Shown one piece after another: positions 1 to 5,113 of a stretch of DNA of 5,113 nt (positions are counted from its first letter, which is position 1; the number at the start of each line of letters is the position of its first letter). The stretch covers positions 1-5,113 of the forward strand of contig DBME01000326.1 of the NCBI GenBank assembly GCA_002298155.1, written 5' to 3'. Below the pieces are notes generated by a model. It searched no databases. It saw only the letters and a program-made list of their open reading frames with translations, and had not been told where the DNA came from. Source of the stretch: Holophagaceae bacterium UBA706 (GTDB taxonomy: Bacteria > Acidobacteriota > Holophagae > Holophagales > Holophagaceae). Both the position numbers and the translations under genes were made by a program.

Positions 1-26
1 GGGTCGGAGCAGGATGCGCAAATGCC

Positions 27-61
27 CTCTGCGACCCTCAGCGCCTCAGCGAAACTCTGCG
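27..61. repeat. Cluster of four CTCTGCG/CTCAGCG heptamers
   Basis: Four heptamers lie on the plus strand at 27-33 (CTCTGCG), 37-43 (CTCAGCG), 45-51 (CTCAGCG) and 55-61 (CTCTGCG). The spacers are 3, 1 and 3 bases, so the two variants are arranged in mirror order. A degenerate fifth copy, CTCAGTGCG, may lie at 83-91. The cluster sits downstream of the ribA stop codon, outside any supported gene. Similar strings of CTCTGCG-type heptamers are remembered as dispersed intergenic repeats in several bacterial phyla, but this was not checked. The units are not mutually inverted, so a hairpin terminator role is not indicated. Confidence 0.6.
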
Positions 62-135
62 TCTGATCAGTTTCTTAACTTTCTCAGTGCGCTGGGACTT
101 TGGGCTTTCCGGCCGGGACTCCCCCCAGCACCCGC

Positions 136-822
136 TCAGATCTTCGGATCTTCCTTGAAGTCCAGCATGTGCCCCGATTTGGTTGCCTTGGTCTTCAGAT
201 ACTTCAGGTTGTAGGGGTTCGCCGCCAGCTGGTGCGCTTCGCGCTGCACGTGGATGCCGGCGTCCTCCAGGGCTTGGATCTTCTTGGGGTTGTTCGTGAG
301 CAGGCGGACCTTCCTGATCCCGAAGAACCGCAGCATCTCCACCGCCGACTCGTACGTCCGCAGGTCGTCCACGAAGCCCAGCTCATGGTTGGCTTCCACG
401 GTGTCGAAGCCCTGCTCCTGGAGCGCGTAGGCCTTGAGCTTGTTGAGGAGCCCGATGCCGCGGCCTTCCTGGCGCAGGTAGAGCACGATGCCGCCATGCT
501 CGCCCACGTAGCGCAGGCCGGCTTCCAGCTGCGCCCGGCAGTCGCACTTGAGGCTGCCCAGCACGTCGCCCGTCCAGCACTCGCTGTGGATCCGCACGTT
601 CACCCGCTTCCGGGCATCGATCTCGCCCGCGACGATGGCCAGGTGTTCCTTGCCCGTCATGCGCTCCAGGAAGCCGTACACCACGTACTTCCCGAAGATC
701 GAAGGCACGTTGGCCTTGGCCACGAAGGGCACGGACTCCGTCTCGAACCGGGTCACGACCTCCAGGGGGGAATCCGGGCCGAGACCCAGTCGGGGAGCGC
801 TGCTGCTGTCTTTGGGGGCCAT
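136..822 (-). CDS. ribA: GTP cyclohydrolase II (riboflavin biosynthesis)
   Basis: This cytosolic enzyme opens the imidazole ring of GTP, releasing formate and pyrophosphate, to give the diaminopyrimidine precursor of riboflavin, FMN and FAD. The zinc-ligand cysteines are at 82, 93 and 95 in the HSECWTGD...KCDC segment. Other hallmarks are RQEGRGIGLLNK (about 117-128), YALQ with the expected active-site Tyr132, TVEANHELGF (141-150), Asp153-Leu-Arg155 matching the catalytic Asp/Arg pair, and LLTNNPKKI (174-182). At 228 residues it is longer than E. coli RibA (196), mostly at the N-terminus. It is a stand-alone enzyme with no DHBP-synthase domain. The ATG lies 15 bases after the nrnA stop, behind only a weak GCGGGA. 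A GTG at codon 23 preceded by GGAGG is a possible but badly spaced alternative. It is probably the last gene of the add-nrnA-ribA operon. No FMN riboswitch is visible upstream, as expected for an internal operon gene. Confidence 0.95.
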   Translation of the reverse strand: MAPKDSSSAPRLGLGPDSPLEVVTRFETESVPFVAKANVPSIFGKYVVYGFLERMTGKEHLAIVAGEIDARKRVNVRIHSECWTGDVLGSLKCDCRAQLEAGLRYVGEHGGIVLYLRQEGRGIGLLNKLKAYALQEQGFDTVEANHELGFVDDLRTYESAVEMLRFFGIRKVRLLTNNPKKIQALEDAGIHVQREAHQLAANPYNLKYLKTKATKSGHMLDFKEDPKI

Positions 823-837
823 GCTGTCAATCCCGCT

Positions 838-1851
838 TCAGGTTCGGGCGAGTGCGGTGTCCGCCGCCAGTTGGGCGAGGACGGCCGCGTCCACTTCATT
901 CTGGGCCCGGACGAGGGGCCCGTCCAGCTTGGCGCCCGAGGCCAAGCGGTGTCCGCCGCCGCCGAAACGGCGGCATACGGCATTCACATCCACGGTCTCC
1001 CGGGAACGCAGGCTGGCCTTGATGCGGCCGTCCGGCATCTCGTACAGGAGACAGGAAACTTCCACGCCCCTCACTTCCAGGGGGCGGTTCACCAGGCCTT
1101 CCATGTCGTCGTGGTCCGCTCCGCAGGCTGCAAGGTCGCTCGGTGCGAGGCTGATGCGGGCGTAGCGCCCGTCGCCCAGGAAGGCCATGGACGCCAGGGC
1201 GATGCCCGTGAGCCGGAGCTTCTCGGGGCGTCCCTGGTGGTACAGGGCCTGATAGGTGCGCGCCGGGGCCACGCCCTGGTCGATGAGCCGGGCGGCCAGG
1301 CGATGCACCTTGGCGGTGGCGTTGGAGAAACGGAAATTGCCCGTGTCCTCCACCACACCCGCGTAGAGGGCTTCGGCCATAGGGGCAGGCAAGGGAAGGG
1401 GCATACGGGCAGACGCCAGGTCGAACACCAGCTCCGCGCTGGCGGAGGCCGTGGGGTCGGTGAATTCCCGGTCGAAGCCGCCGGGGGCGTCCTTCAGGTG
1501 GTGGTCCAGGCAGGCCTTCACGGCCGGGGTGGCCAGGAAGGCGGGGAGGAGGGGGCCCAGACGCTGGGGCTCCGACGCGTCCACGACCACCCAGGCATCG
1601 GGCCAGGAGGCCAGATCCCGGTGGCGGCCCTCCAGGTCCAGGGCCTCGACCCAGTTTTCTGTGTCCATGAACTTGAGGTGGTCCGGCAGGTGGGGGTGCA
1701 CGACGATGCGCACATCCTTCCCTAGGCTCCGCAGGTAGTGGGCCAGGCCGATCATGGCGCCCGACCCGTCGCCGTCCGGATTCTCGTGGGTGGTGAGGAG
1801 GATCCGGCCGTGACGGTCGAGAAATTCATTGAACCGGTTCAGCATGGGCAC
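838..1851 (-). CDS. nrnA: DHH/DHHA1 phosphoesterase, NrnA-like oligoribonuclease / pAp phosphatase
   Basis: NrnA-type enzymes degrade 2-5-mer nano-RNAs to mononucleotides and dephosphorylate 3'-phosphoadenosine 5'-phosphate to AMP, using Mn2+ in the cytosol. With the GTG start the protein has 337 residues (B. subtilis NrnA about 313). The DHH domain shows the first metal motif T-H22-E-N-P-D26-G-D28, VVVD91, the family signature C-L-D116-H117-H118, and V-E-D169-T-G. The C-terminal DHHA1 domain ends with F-GGGGH301-RLASG, the RNA-substrate loop. The start was chosen because GAGGT (1859-1863) lies 7 bases before GTG 1851. The frame can be extended to a TTG at 1872, which has no Shine-Dalgarno, and an ATG at 1845 is also possible (335 residues). 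It lies 62 bases after add and 15 before ribA. No transmembrane or CBS domain is present, so a GdpP-type c-di-AMP phosphodiesterase is unlikely. The exact substrate preference among NrnA relatives is inferred. Confidence 0.88.
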   Translation of the reverse strand: MPMLNRFNEFLDRHGRILLTTHENPDGDGSGAMIGLAHYLRSLGKDVRIVVHPHLPDHLKFMDTENWVEALDLEGRHRDLASWPDAWVVVDASEPQRLGPLLPAFLATPAVKACLDHHLKDAPGGFDREFTDPTASASAELVFDLASARMPLPLPAPMAEALYAGVVEDTGNFRFSNATAKVHRLAARLIDQGVAPARTYQALYHQGRPEKLRLTGIALASMAFLGDGRYARISLAPSDLAACGADHDDMEGLVNRPLEVRGVEVSCLLYEMPDGRIKASLRSRETVDVNAVCRRFGGGGHRLASGAKLDGPLVRAQNEVDAAVLAQLAADTALART

Positions 1852-1858
1852 AATTCCG

Positions 1859-1863
1859 ACCTC
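1859..1863 (-). promoter_or_regulatory. Ribosome binding site deciding the nrnA start
   Basis: GAGGT on the minus strand is followed by 7 bases (CGGAATT) and then GTG at 1851. The upstream TTG (1872) lacks such a site, and the ATG at 1845 would have a 13-base spacing. This supports GTG as the initiation codon. Confidence 0.55.
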
Positions 1864-1913
1864 ATTGATCAAGATTACCCGTTTTTTGGACGCCGAACGG
1901 ACTTTTTGCTGCC

Positions 1914-2981
1914 TCAGAGCTGCTCTTTCTTGCTTTCCAGGCTCTGGGGCTTGAAGGACTTGAGTTCGTTCACCACGTCCGACAGCATGGCCCGCTTCAC
2001 GGCGTAGGGGAGGAAGGCGCTCTTGAAGCCCATGATGATGAGCTCCTTGATCTCGTCCAGGGTGAAGCCCATCTGCTCATGAAGATGCAGGTATTCCTCG
2101 CTGACGGTGGTCTTGGTGACCATGCGGTTGTCCGTGTTCACGGTCACCCGCAGGCCCAGGTCGTAGAAGAGGCGGATGGGGTGCTCGGACATGGTGCGGA
2201 CGGCGCGCGTCTGGACGTTGGAGGAGGGGCAGCACTCCAGGGGGATGCGGTGGTCGTTCACGTAGTTGAGCAGGTCGCCGTTCTCGATGAGGCGGACCCC
2301 GTGGCCGATGCGGTGGGCGCCGCACAGGTGGATGGCCTGGTGGATGCTCTCCGGGCCGTAGGCCTCCCCGGCGTGCAGGGTGCAGTTGATGTTGTTGGCC
2401 AGGACGCGGCTGAAGGCCTCCCGGTGCTTCTTGGCGGGGAAGTCCTCCTCGGCGCCGGCCAGGTCGAAGCCCACCACGCCCTTGTTCTTGAAGGCGACGG
2501 TGAGGTCGGCGAGGCGGTTGGACAGCTCGGGGCTGATGTGGCGGATGCCGCAGAGGATGACGCCGGTCTTGATGTTGTAGGCCTTCTCGGCCTTGGCGAG
2601 ACCTTCCACCACCGCCTGGACGATGTGGTGGAGCGTCAGGCCCTTCTGCTGGTGCAGGATGGGGCTGTAGCGCACTTCCATGTAGCGGACGTTCTCGGCG
2701 GCCGCGTCCTCGGCCAGTTCGAAGGCCGTGCGCACGAGGGCGTCATAGGTCTGCATCACCGAAAGGGTGACGTCGAAGGCCTTGAGGTAGTCCACGAGGG
2801 AGGTGCACTCCTCGCCCACTTCCACGTGGGGGCGGAGGGTCTCCACGGTGTCGCCGGGCAGGGTCACGCCCTGTTCCTTGGCCAACTCGAGGATGGTGGT
2901 GAGACGGAGGCTGCCGTCCAGATGAACGTGCAGATCGGTCTTGGGAAGCCGCTGGATGTCCTGAAGTGTGAGTTTTCGCAT
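1914..2981 (-). CDS. add: Adenosine deaminase
   Basis: This enzyme hydrolyses adenosine or deoxyadenosine to inosine or deoxyinosine plus ammonia in purine salvage, as a zinc TIM-barrel of the amidohydrolase superfamily. Its 355 residues match the usual length of about 330-360. Zinc ligands are H18 and H20 (TDLHVHLDGS), H203 (TLHAGE) and D284. E206 is the expected proton shuttle and H227 (IGHG) the catalytic histidine. CPSSN (251-255) and GFDLAG (171-176) are also typical. The usual second aspartate of the NTDD motif is Asn285 (V-N-T-D-N-R), a variant remembered from several bacterial members. An in-frame TGA two codons upstream of the ATG fixes the start, although its Shine-Dalgarno (GGTGA, 10 bases away) is weak. 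It is the first gene of the probable add-nrnA-ribA operon. Related deaminases, for example of aminodeoxyfutalosine or other adenosine derivatives, share these motifs, so the substrate is less certain than the family. Confidence 0.9.
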   Translation of the reverse strand: MRKLTLQDIQRLPKTDLHVHLDGSLRLTTILELAKEQGVTLPGDTVETLRPHVEVGEECTSLVDYLKAFDVTLSVMQTYDALVRTAFELAEDAAAENVRYMEVRYSPILHQQKGLTLHHIVQAVVEGLAKAEKAYNIKTGVILCGIRHISPELSNRLADLTVAFKNKGVVGFDLAGAEEDFPAKKHREAFSRVLANNINCTLHAGEAYGPESIHQAIHLCGAHRIGHGVRLIENGDLLNYVNDHRIPLECCPSSNVQTRAVRTMSEHPIRLFYDLGLRVTVNTDNRMVTKTTVSEEYLHLHEQMGFTLDEIKELIIMGFKSAFLPYAVKRAMLSDVVNELKSFKPQSLESKKEQL

Positions 2982-3019
2982 CCCTCAGGGTATCACCAAC
3001 TGAACTGTGGACCGACAGG

Positions 3020-3106
3020 TCAGGATAGGAGGCGGGCGCCAAAAGTGCCCGCATCTTCCACGAACAGGACGGTCAGCTCCCGGGAGAACGCGCTGATCTT
3101 GTCCAC
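3020..3106 (-). pseudogene. Truncated response-regulator receiver N-terminus (remnant)
   Basis: Four bases after the chemoreceptor stop codon, a GTG opens a 28-codon frame reading M-D-K-I-S-A-F-S-R-E-L-T-V-L-F-V-E-D-A-G-T-F-G-A-R-L-L-S and then TGA. The segment RELTVLFVED matches the first beta strand and acidic start of CheY-like receiver domains, where VEDD is usual; here the second Asp of that pair is Ala19. Nothing resembling the rest of a receiver, neither the phospho-acceptor Asp strand nor the Lys strand, follows in any frame before add begins about 40 bases later. I infer a deleted response regulator that once followed the receptor gene. A chance peptide or a small leader ORF is possible. 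There is no strong Shine-Dalgarno. Confidence 0.5.
3032..3052. other. GC-rich hairpin between the chemoreceptor gene and add
   Basis: GCGGGC (3032-3037) and GCCCGC (3047-3052) form a perfect 6-bp stem. Read as plus-strand RNA, a G-U and a C-G pair extend it to 8 bp with a CAAAA loop; on the transcribed minus strand the extension has an A-C mismatch. No T-run follows on the minus strand (the next bases are CTCCTATCC), so it is not a canonical intrinsic terminator. It may still separate the receptor and add transcripts. It overlaps the response-regulator remnant. Confidence 0.35.
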
Positions 3107-3110
3107 GCCG

Positions 3111-4394
3111 TCAGTCCACCCGGAAATGGTTGAGGGTGGACCGGAGATCCTCGGACTTGGCGGCCAGGTGGGAGCTCACGGCGCCCACGCCCCGGGCGGC
3201 GTCCTTGTTGCGGGTGGACAGGTCCACCAGGTTGTTCATGGTGTCGATGAGGTCCTTGGTGCGCGTGGCGATGTAGGTGGTCTTGCGCACCAGATCGCTG
3301 GACGTCTCCACGGAGCCGCGCAGCTTGGCGCCGGTGGTGCCGGCATCCTCCATGAGGCCCTTGGTGCGCTCGGAGACCCCCATCATGTACTCCGAGGCGC
3401 GCGCGGTCTCGCCGTACATCTCCTGGATGCCGTCCACCACGACGTTGACGTTGGTGTCGATCTCGGCGAGGGACTTCTGGGTCTTGGCGGCAAGCTTCCG
3501 GATCTCCTCGGCCACCACCGCGAACCCTTTGCCGGATTCCCGGGCGTGGGCCGCCTCGATGGAGGCGTTCAGCGCCAGCAGGTTGGTCTGGTTGGCGATC
3601 TCCGCCAGGATGCCCAGCACGTCCTTGATGCCCTGGGCGTCCTCGCTGAGGATCTGCATGCGTCCCGCGAGCTGGGCCTGCTTGTCGCCTTCGCTGATGA
3701 CGATGCCGCCCACGCTGTTGAGGGTGGCCACGAAGTTCTCCAGGGTCTTCTCGGTGGATTCCAGCGTCTCGGTGGTGGTGATGGACATCTCCTCGGTGAT
3801 GTCCAGGTTCCGCGCCACGTCGGACATGAGGCTGCTGCTCTGCTCGGCCATGGTGCACTGGTTGGCGACGTTGTCGGCCAGGTCCCGGGAGATGGCCGAG
3901 AGCTCGTTGCTGGACCGCGCCGTCTCGTTGGCGGTGGCCACGGAAAGGGCCACGGTGGCACGGGCCTTCTCGATGAAGGTGTTGATGAAACCCGCCGTGT
4001 CGCTGAGTTCGTCGGCCCCTTCCACCACGATGCGCTGGGTCAGGTCGCCCTCGCCTTCGGCCAGGTCATGCACCCGATGGGTGATCTGTCCCAGCGAGGA
4101 GTTGATGCTCCAGCCGATGACCGCCCCCAGGCCGGCCCCGCAGACGATGAAGAAGGCCAGGAGCCCGAAGGTCACGCGCATGGCCTGGTCGTAGGCGGCG
4201 CGGCTGGCCTGGAAGGCCTCCTGGGCAGATTGGAGGTTCCCGGCCTTGATGGCGAGCCTGGCCTGCTCGGCGGCGGCGCCCATGGACCGCAGGTGCTGCA
4301 GGCTCACCAGCCCCATCACCACCAGGGCGAGACTGCACCCGAGGATGATCACCAGGAGACGGGTCCGGATTTTCAAGATCTTGAGGATGTTCAT
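3111..4394 (-). CDS. Methyl-accepting chemotaxis protein (transmembrane receptor with HAMP)
   Basis: This inner-membrane chemoreceptor would control a CheA-CheW kinase array. Its 427 residues show, in order: a basic N-terminus; TM1 (about 13-33); a short periplasmic segment (about 34-72); TM2 (about 74-96); HAMP (about 97-149, ending near D-E-L-S...F-I-N-T-F); and a long coiled-coil signalling domain. The conserved hairpin tip EIANQTNLLALNASIEAAHARESGKGFAVVAEEIRKLA spans about 265-302. The tip plus KTQKSLAEI resembles epsilonproteobacterial-type receptors. The protein ends in L-N-H-F-R-V-D, with no C-terminal CheR/CheB-tethering pentapeptide. The start is ATG 4394, with GGGAG 7 bases upstream; an in-frame TTG at 4442 would add 16 Pro/Arg-rich residues and is unlikely. 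It follows fur by 99 bases. The ligand is unknown, and the periplasmic part is too short for a usual 4HB, Cache or PAS sensor. Confidence 0.92.
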   Translation of the reverse strand: MNILKILKIRTRLLVIILGCSLALVVMGLVSLQHLRSMGAAAEQARLAIKAGNLQSAQEAFQASRAAYDQAMRVTFGLLAFFIVCGAGLGAVIGWSINSSLGQITHRVHDLAEGEGDLTQRIVVEGADELSDTAGFINTFIEKARATVALSVATANETARSSNELSAISRDLADNVANQCTMAEQSSSLMSDVARNLDITEEMSITTTETLESTEKTLENFVATLNSVGGIVISEGDKQAQLAGRMQILSEDAQGIKDVLGILAEIANQTNLLALNASIEAAHARESGKGFAVVAEEIRKLAAKTQKSLAEIDTNVNVVVDGIQEMYGETARASEYMMGVSERTKGLMEDAGTTGAKLRGSVETSSDLVRKTTYIATRTKDLIDTMNNLVDLSTRNKDAARGVGAVSSHLAAKSEDLRSTLNHFRVD

Positions 4395-4401
4395 CCTGAT
4401 T

Positions 4402-4406
4402 CTCCC
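4402..4406 (-). promoter_or_regulatory. Ribosome binding site of the chemoreceptor gene
   Basis: GGGAG on the minus strand lies 7 bases before ATG 4394. This picks that ATG over the in-frame TTG at 4442. Confidence 0.6.
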
Positions 4407-4493
4407 AGCCCGGCGACGCCCCGGGCCGACGGGTGGTTCCAAGGCGGGGTTCCGCCGGCCACCGACCAGTCCCGCTGAATTCGCGTCCCGGGA

Positions 4494-5003
4494 CTACGTG
4501 TGGATCTGAGCCACCTTGGTGAGCATGGATCCCTCGTCGGCCTTGTCGACGCAGTCCACGCACAGCCCGAAGATCTGCAGGCTGTGGTGCAGGGGCTTGA
4601 ACTTCTTCTCCTGGCAGATGGCGTCCTGGAGGGTCTCCAGGTCGGGCCGGAAGAACTCGATCACCTTGTTGCAGCTGAGGCAGATCAGGTGATCATGATG
4701 CTCATTCTCATGTGCCGCTTCGTAATTCGCGTGGCTGGAACCCAGGCTGCTCTTGCGAACAAGACCACATTGCACCAGGAGATCAAGCGTGCGATACACC
4801 GTCGCGCGGCTGATATCGCGTCCCAGAGTCTTCAGCTCGGCGTGGAGCTCCTCGGCATCGAAGTGCGTGTCTTTACGGAAGATAGTCGCGAGGATCTCCA
4901 TCCGTTCCCCGGTGAGCTTGAGCTTCTTGCTTCGGAGATACGCTTCGAATCGGTGGGCTTCGGTCGAAGAAGTCCTGGGGGGCTGGGTGGCATTGGGGGA
5001 CAT
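4494..5003 (-). CDS. fur: Fur-family ferric uptake regulator
   Basis: This metal-dependent, dimeric, DNA-binding repressor probably senses Fe2+ and controls iron homeostasis. Its 169 residues (E. coli Fur 148) include an extra N-terminal tail of about 17 residues. The winged-helix domain has the recognition helix SRATVYRTLDLL (65-76). Structural zinc is expected at C108/C111 (CLSC) and C148/C151 (CVDC). Regulatory-site candidates are H47, E95, H103 and H105 (E-H-H-D-H-L-I-C), E116 (K-V-I-E-F) and H140. The residues at the positions of B. subtilis PerR Asp85 and Asp104 are Glu (95 and 116), which fits Fur better than peroxide-sensing PerR. The start is ATG 5003, with GGGAG 5 bases upstream; the in-frame ATG at 5060 lies in the AT-rich promoter with no Shine-Dalgarno. 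It is divergent from the gene starting at 5105, and autoregulation through the intergenic operator is likely. Zur or PerR remain possible. Confidence 0.88.
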   Translation of the reverse strand: MSPNATQPPRTSSTEAHRFEAYLRSKKLKLTGERMEILATIFRKDTHFDAEELHAELKTLGRDISRATVYRTLDLLVQCGLVRKSSLGSSHANYEAAHENEHHDHLICLSCNKVIEFFRPDLETLQDAICQEKKFKPLHHSLQIFGLCVDCVDKADEGSMLTKVAQIHT

Positions 5004-5008
5004 GTATA

Positions 5009-5013
5009 CTCCC
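5009..5013 (-). promoter_or_regulatory. Ribosome binding site deciding the fur start
   Basis: GGGAG on the minus strand is followed by TATAC and the ATG at 5003. The alternative ATG at 5060 has no such site, so the 169-residue form is preferred to the 188-residue one. Confidence 0.6.
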
Positions 5014-5057
5014 GGATGGCAAATGGGTTCGGGGTGAAAAAGAATCTCCCCGTTATT

Positions 5058-5064
5058 CATAATA
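5058..5064. promoter_or_regulatory. Overlapping divergent -10-like boxes
   Basis: Within an AT-rich island, CATAAT (5058-5063, plus) and TATTAT (5064-5059, minus) resemble -10 hexamers for the divergent gene and for fur. A weak TGAAAA at 5035-5040 stands 17 bases before the plus-strand box. No good -35 was found for the minus strand. This rests on base composition and partial consensus only. Confidence 0.3.
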
Positions 5065-5066
5065 CA

Positions 5067-5081
5067 GATTAAATTGAAATC
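5067..5081. promoter_or_regulatory. Candidate Fur-family operator (7-1-7 inverted repeat)
   Basis: GATTAAA-T-TGAAATC is an imperfect 7-1-7 inverted repeat in which 5 of 7 positions pair, in the geometry used by Fur, PerR and Zur boxes. It sits between fur and the divergent gene, next to the -10-like boxes, where a bound repressor would block both. A smaller TTAT-TC-ATAA repeat lies at 5053-5062. The match to the classical Fur consensus is only partial. Confidence 0.4.
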
Positions 5082-5092
5082 ACCCCCCGGTT

Positions 5093-5099
5093 AAAGGAG
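5093..5099 (+). promoter_or_regulatory. Strong ribosome binding site of the divergent gene
   Basis: AAAGGAG is followed by 5 bases and ATG at 5105. It is the best Shine-Dalgarno in the window and suggests a well translated gene. Confidence 0.65.
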
Positions 5100-5104
5100 T
5101 GTGT

Positions 5105-5113
5105 ATGCCATTG
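5105..5113 (+). CDS. Start of a divergent gene (partial, product unknown)
   Basis: Only ATG CCA TTG (Met-Pro-Leu) is visible before the window ends, so no product can be named. The strong upstream Shine-Dalgarno and the position opposite fur across a candidate Fur operator support a genuine, expressed gene. By context it may be iron- or oxidative-stress-related, which is inference only. Confidence 0.6.

Noticed and set aside
138..151. AGATC-TTCG-GATCT hairpin at the end of ribA as a terminator
   Set aside because: The stem is only 5 bp, it overlaps the last codons and stop of ribA, and no T-run follows on the minus strand.
100..1725. Plus-strand open frame of 541 codons opposite ribA and nrnA
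   Set aside because: It lies antisense to two genes with full catalytic motifs, is rich in Gly, Val, His, Arg and Ala as expected for a GC-rich shadow, and shows no recognisable domain.
1865..1872. TTGATCAA palindrome upstream of nrnA as an operator
   Set aside because: An 8-base palindrome is short, has no second copy and matches no regulator motif I can name.
4395..4442. TTG-started N-terminal extension of the chemoreceptor
   Set aside because: It would place a Pro/Arg-rich stretch before the usual short basic start, and ATG 4394 has a good ribosome binding site.
4443..4456. GGCGG-GGTT-CCGCC inverted repeat between fur and the chemoreceptor gene as a fur terminator
   Set aside because: The stem is 5 bp with no T-run, and such short repeats are expected by chance in GC-rich DNA.
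2079..4478. Plus-strand open frame of 799 codons opposite add and the chemoreceptor gene
   Set aside because: It spans two real genes and the gap between them in antisense and has a low-complexity Gly/Val/Leu/His/Asp composition. It is a GC-bias artefact.
5004..5060. Longer fur start at ATG 5060 adding 19 residues
   Set aside because: No Shine-Dalgarno precedes it, and it overlaps the AT-rich promoter. The ATG at 5003 has a well spaced GGGAG.

Overview
This is a GC-rich bacterial chromosomal window with five complete genes, all on the minus strand, and the first three codons of a divergent plus-strand gene at the right edge. Reading in the direction of transcription (right to left), the order is fur, a methyl-accepting chemotaxis protein, a short response-regulator-like remnant, add (adenosine deaminase), nrnA (DHH/DHHA1 phosphoesterase) and ribA (GTP cyclohydrolase II). 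The receptor with two membrane segments, the high GC and the gene styles suggest a Gram-negative, possibly anaerobic or iron-cycling lineage such as Acidobacteriota (Holophagae) or a deltaproteobacterium-like group. That placement is an impression from protein style and was not tested.

Right part (about 4494-5113): a Fur-family regulator faces a divergent gene across a short AT-rich intergenic region. That region holds an imperfect 7-1-7 inverted repeat, a plausible Fur operator that could control both directions. The metal-site residues favour iron-sensing Fur over peroxide-sensing PerR. The divergent gene shows only Met-Pro-Leu, behind a strong Shine-Dalgarno sequence.

Middle (about 2982-4394): a transmembrane chemoreceptor with an unusually small periplasmic segment of about 40 residues, a HAMP domain and a well conserved signalling tip. 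Just after its stop codon, a 28-codon frame reads like the N-terminus of a response-regulator receiver domain and then ends. This looks like the remains of a receptor/response-regulator pair. A GC-rich hairpin lies in the same gap.

Left part (about 136-2981): add, nrnA and ribA run in one direction with gaps of 62 and 15 bases, and probably form an operon of purine-nucleotide salvage, nano-RNA/pAp turnover and GTP-consuming riboflavin synthesis. Beyond ribA, the first ~135 bases hold no gene but contain an ordered cluster of four heptamers, CTCTGCG/CTCAGCG, that looks like a dispersed intergenic repeat.

No tRNA, rRNA, CRISPR, insertion sequence or phage gene was seen. No gene-free stretch exceeds about 140 bases. 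Nothing here is clearly a new system. The most unusual items are the response-regulator remnant, the heptamer cluster and the candidate Fur operator.
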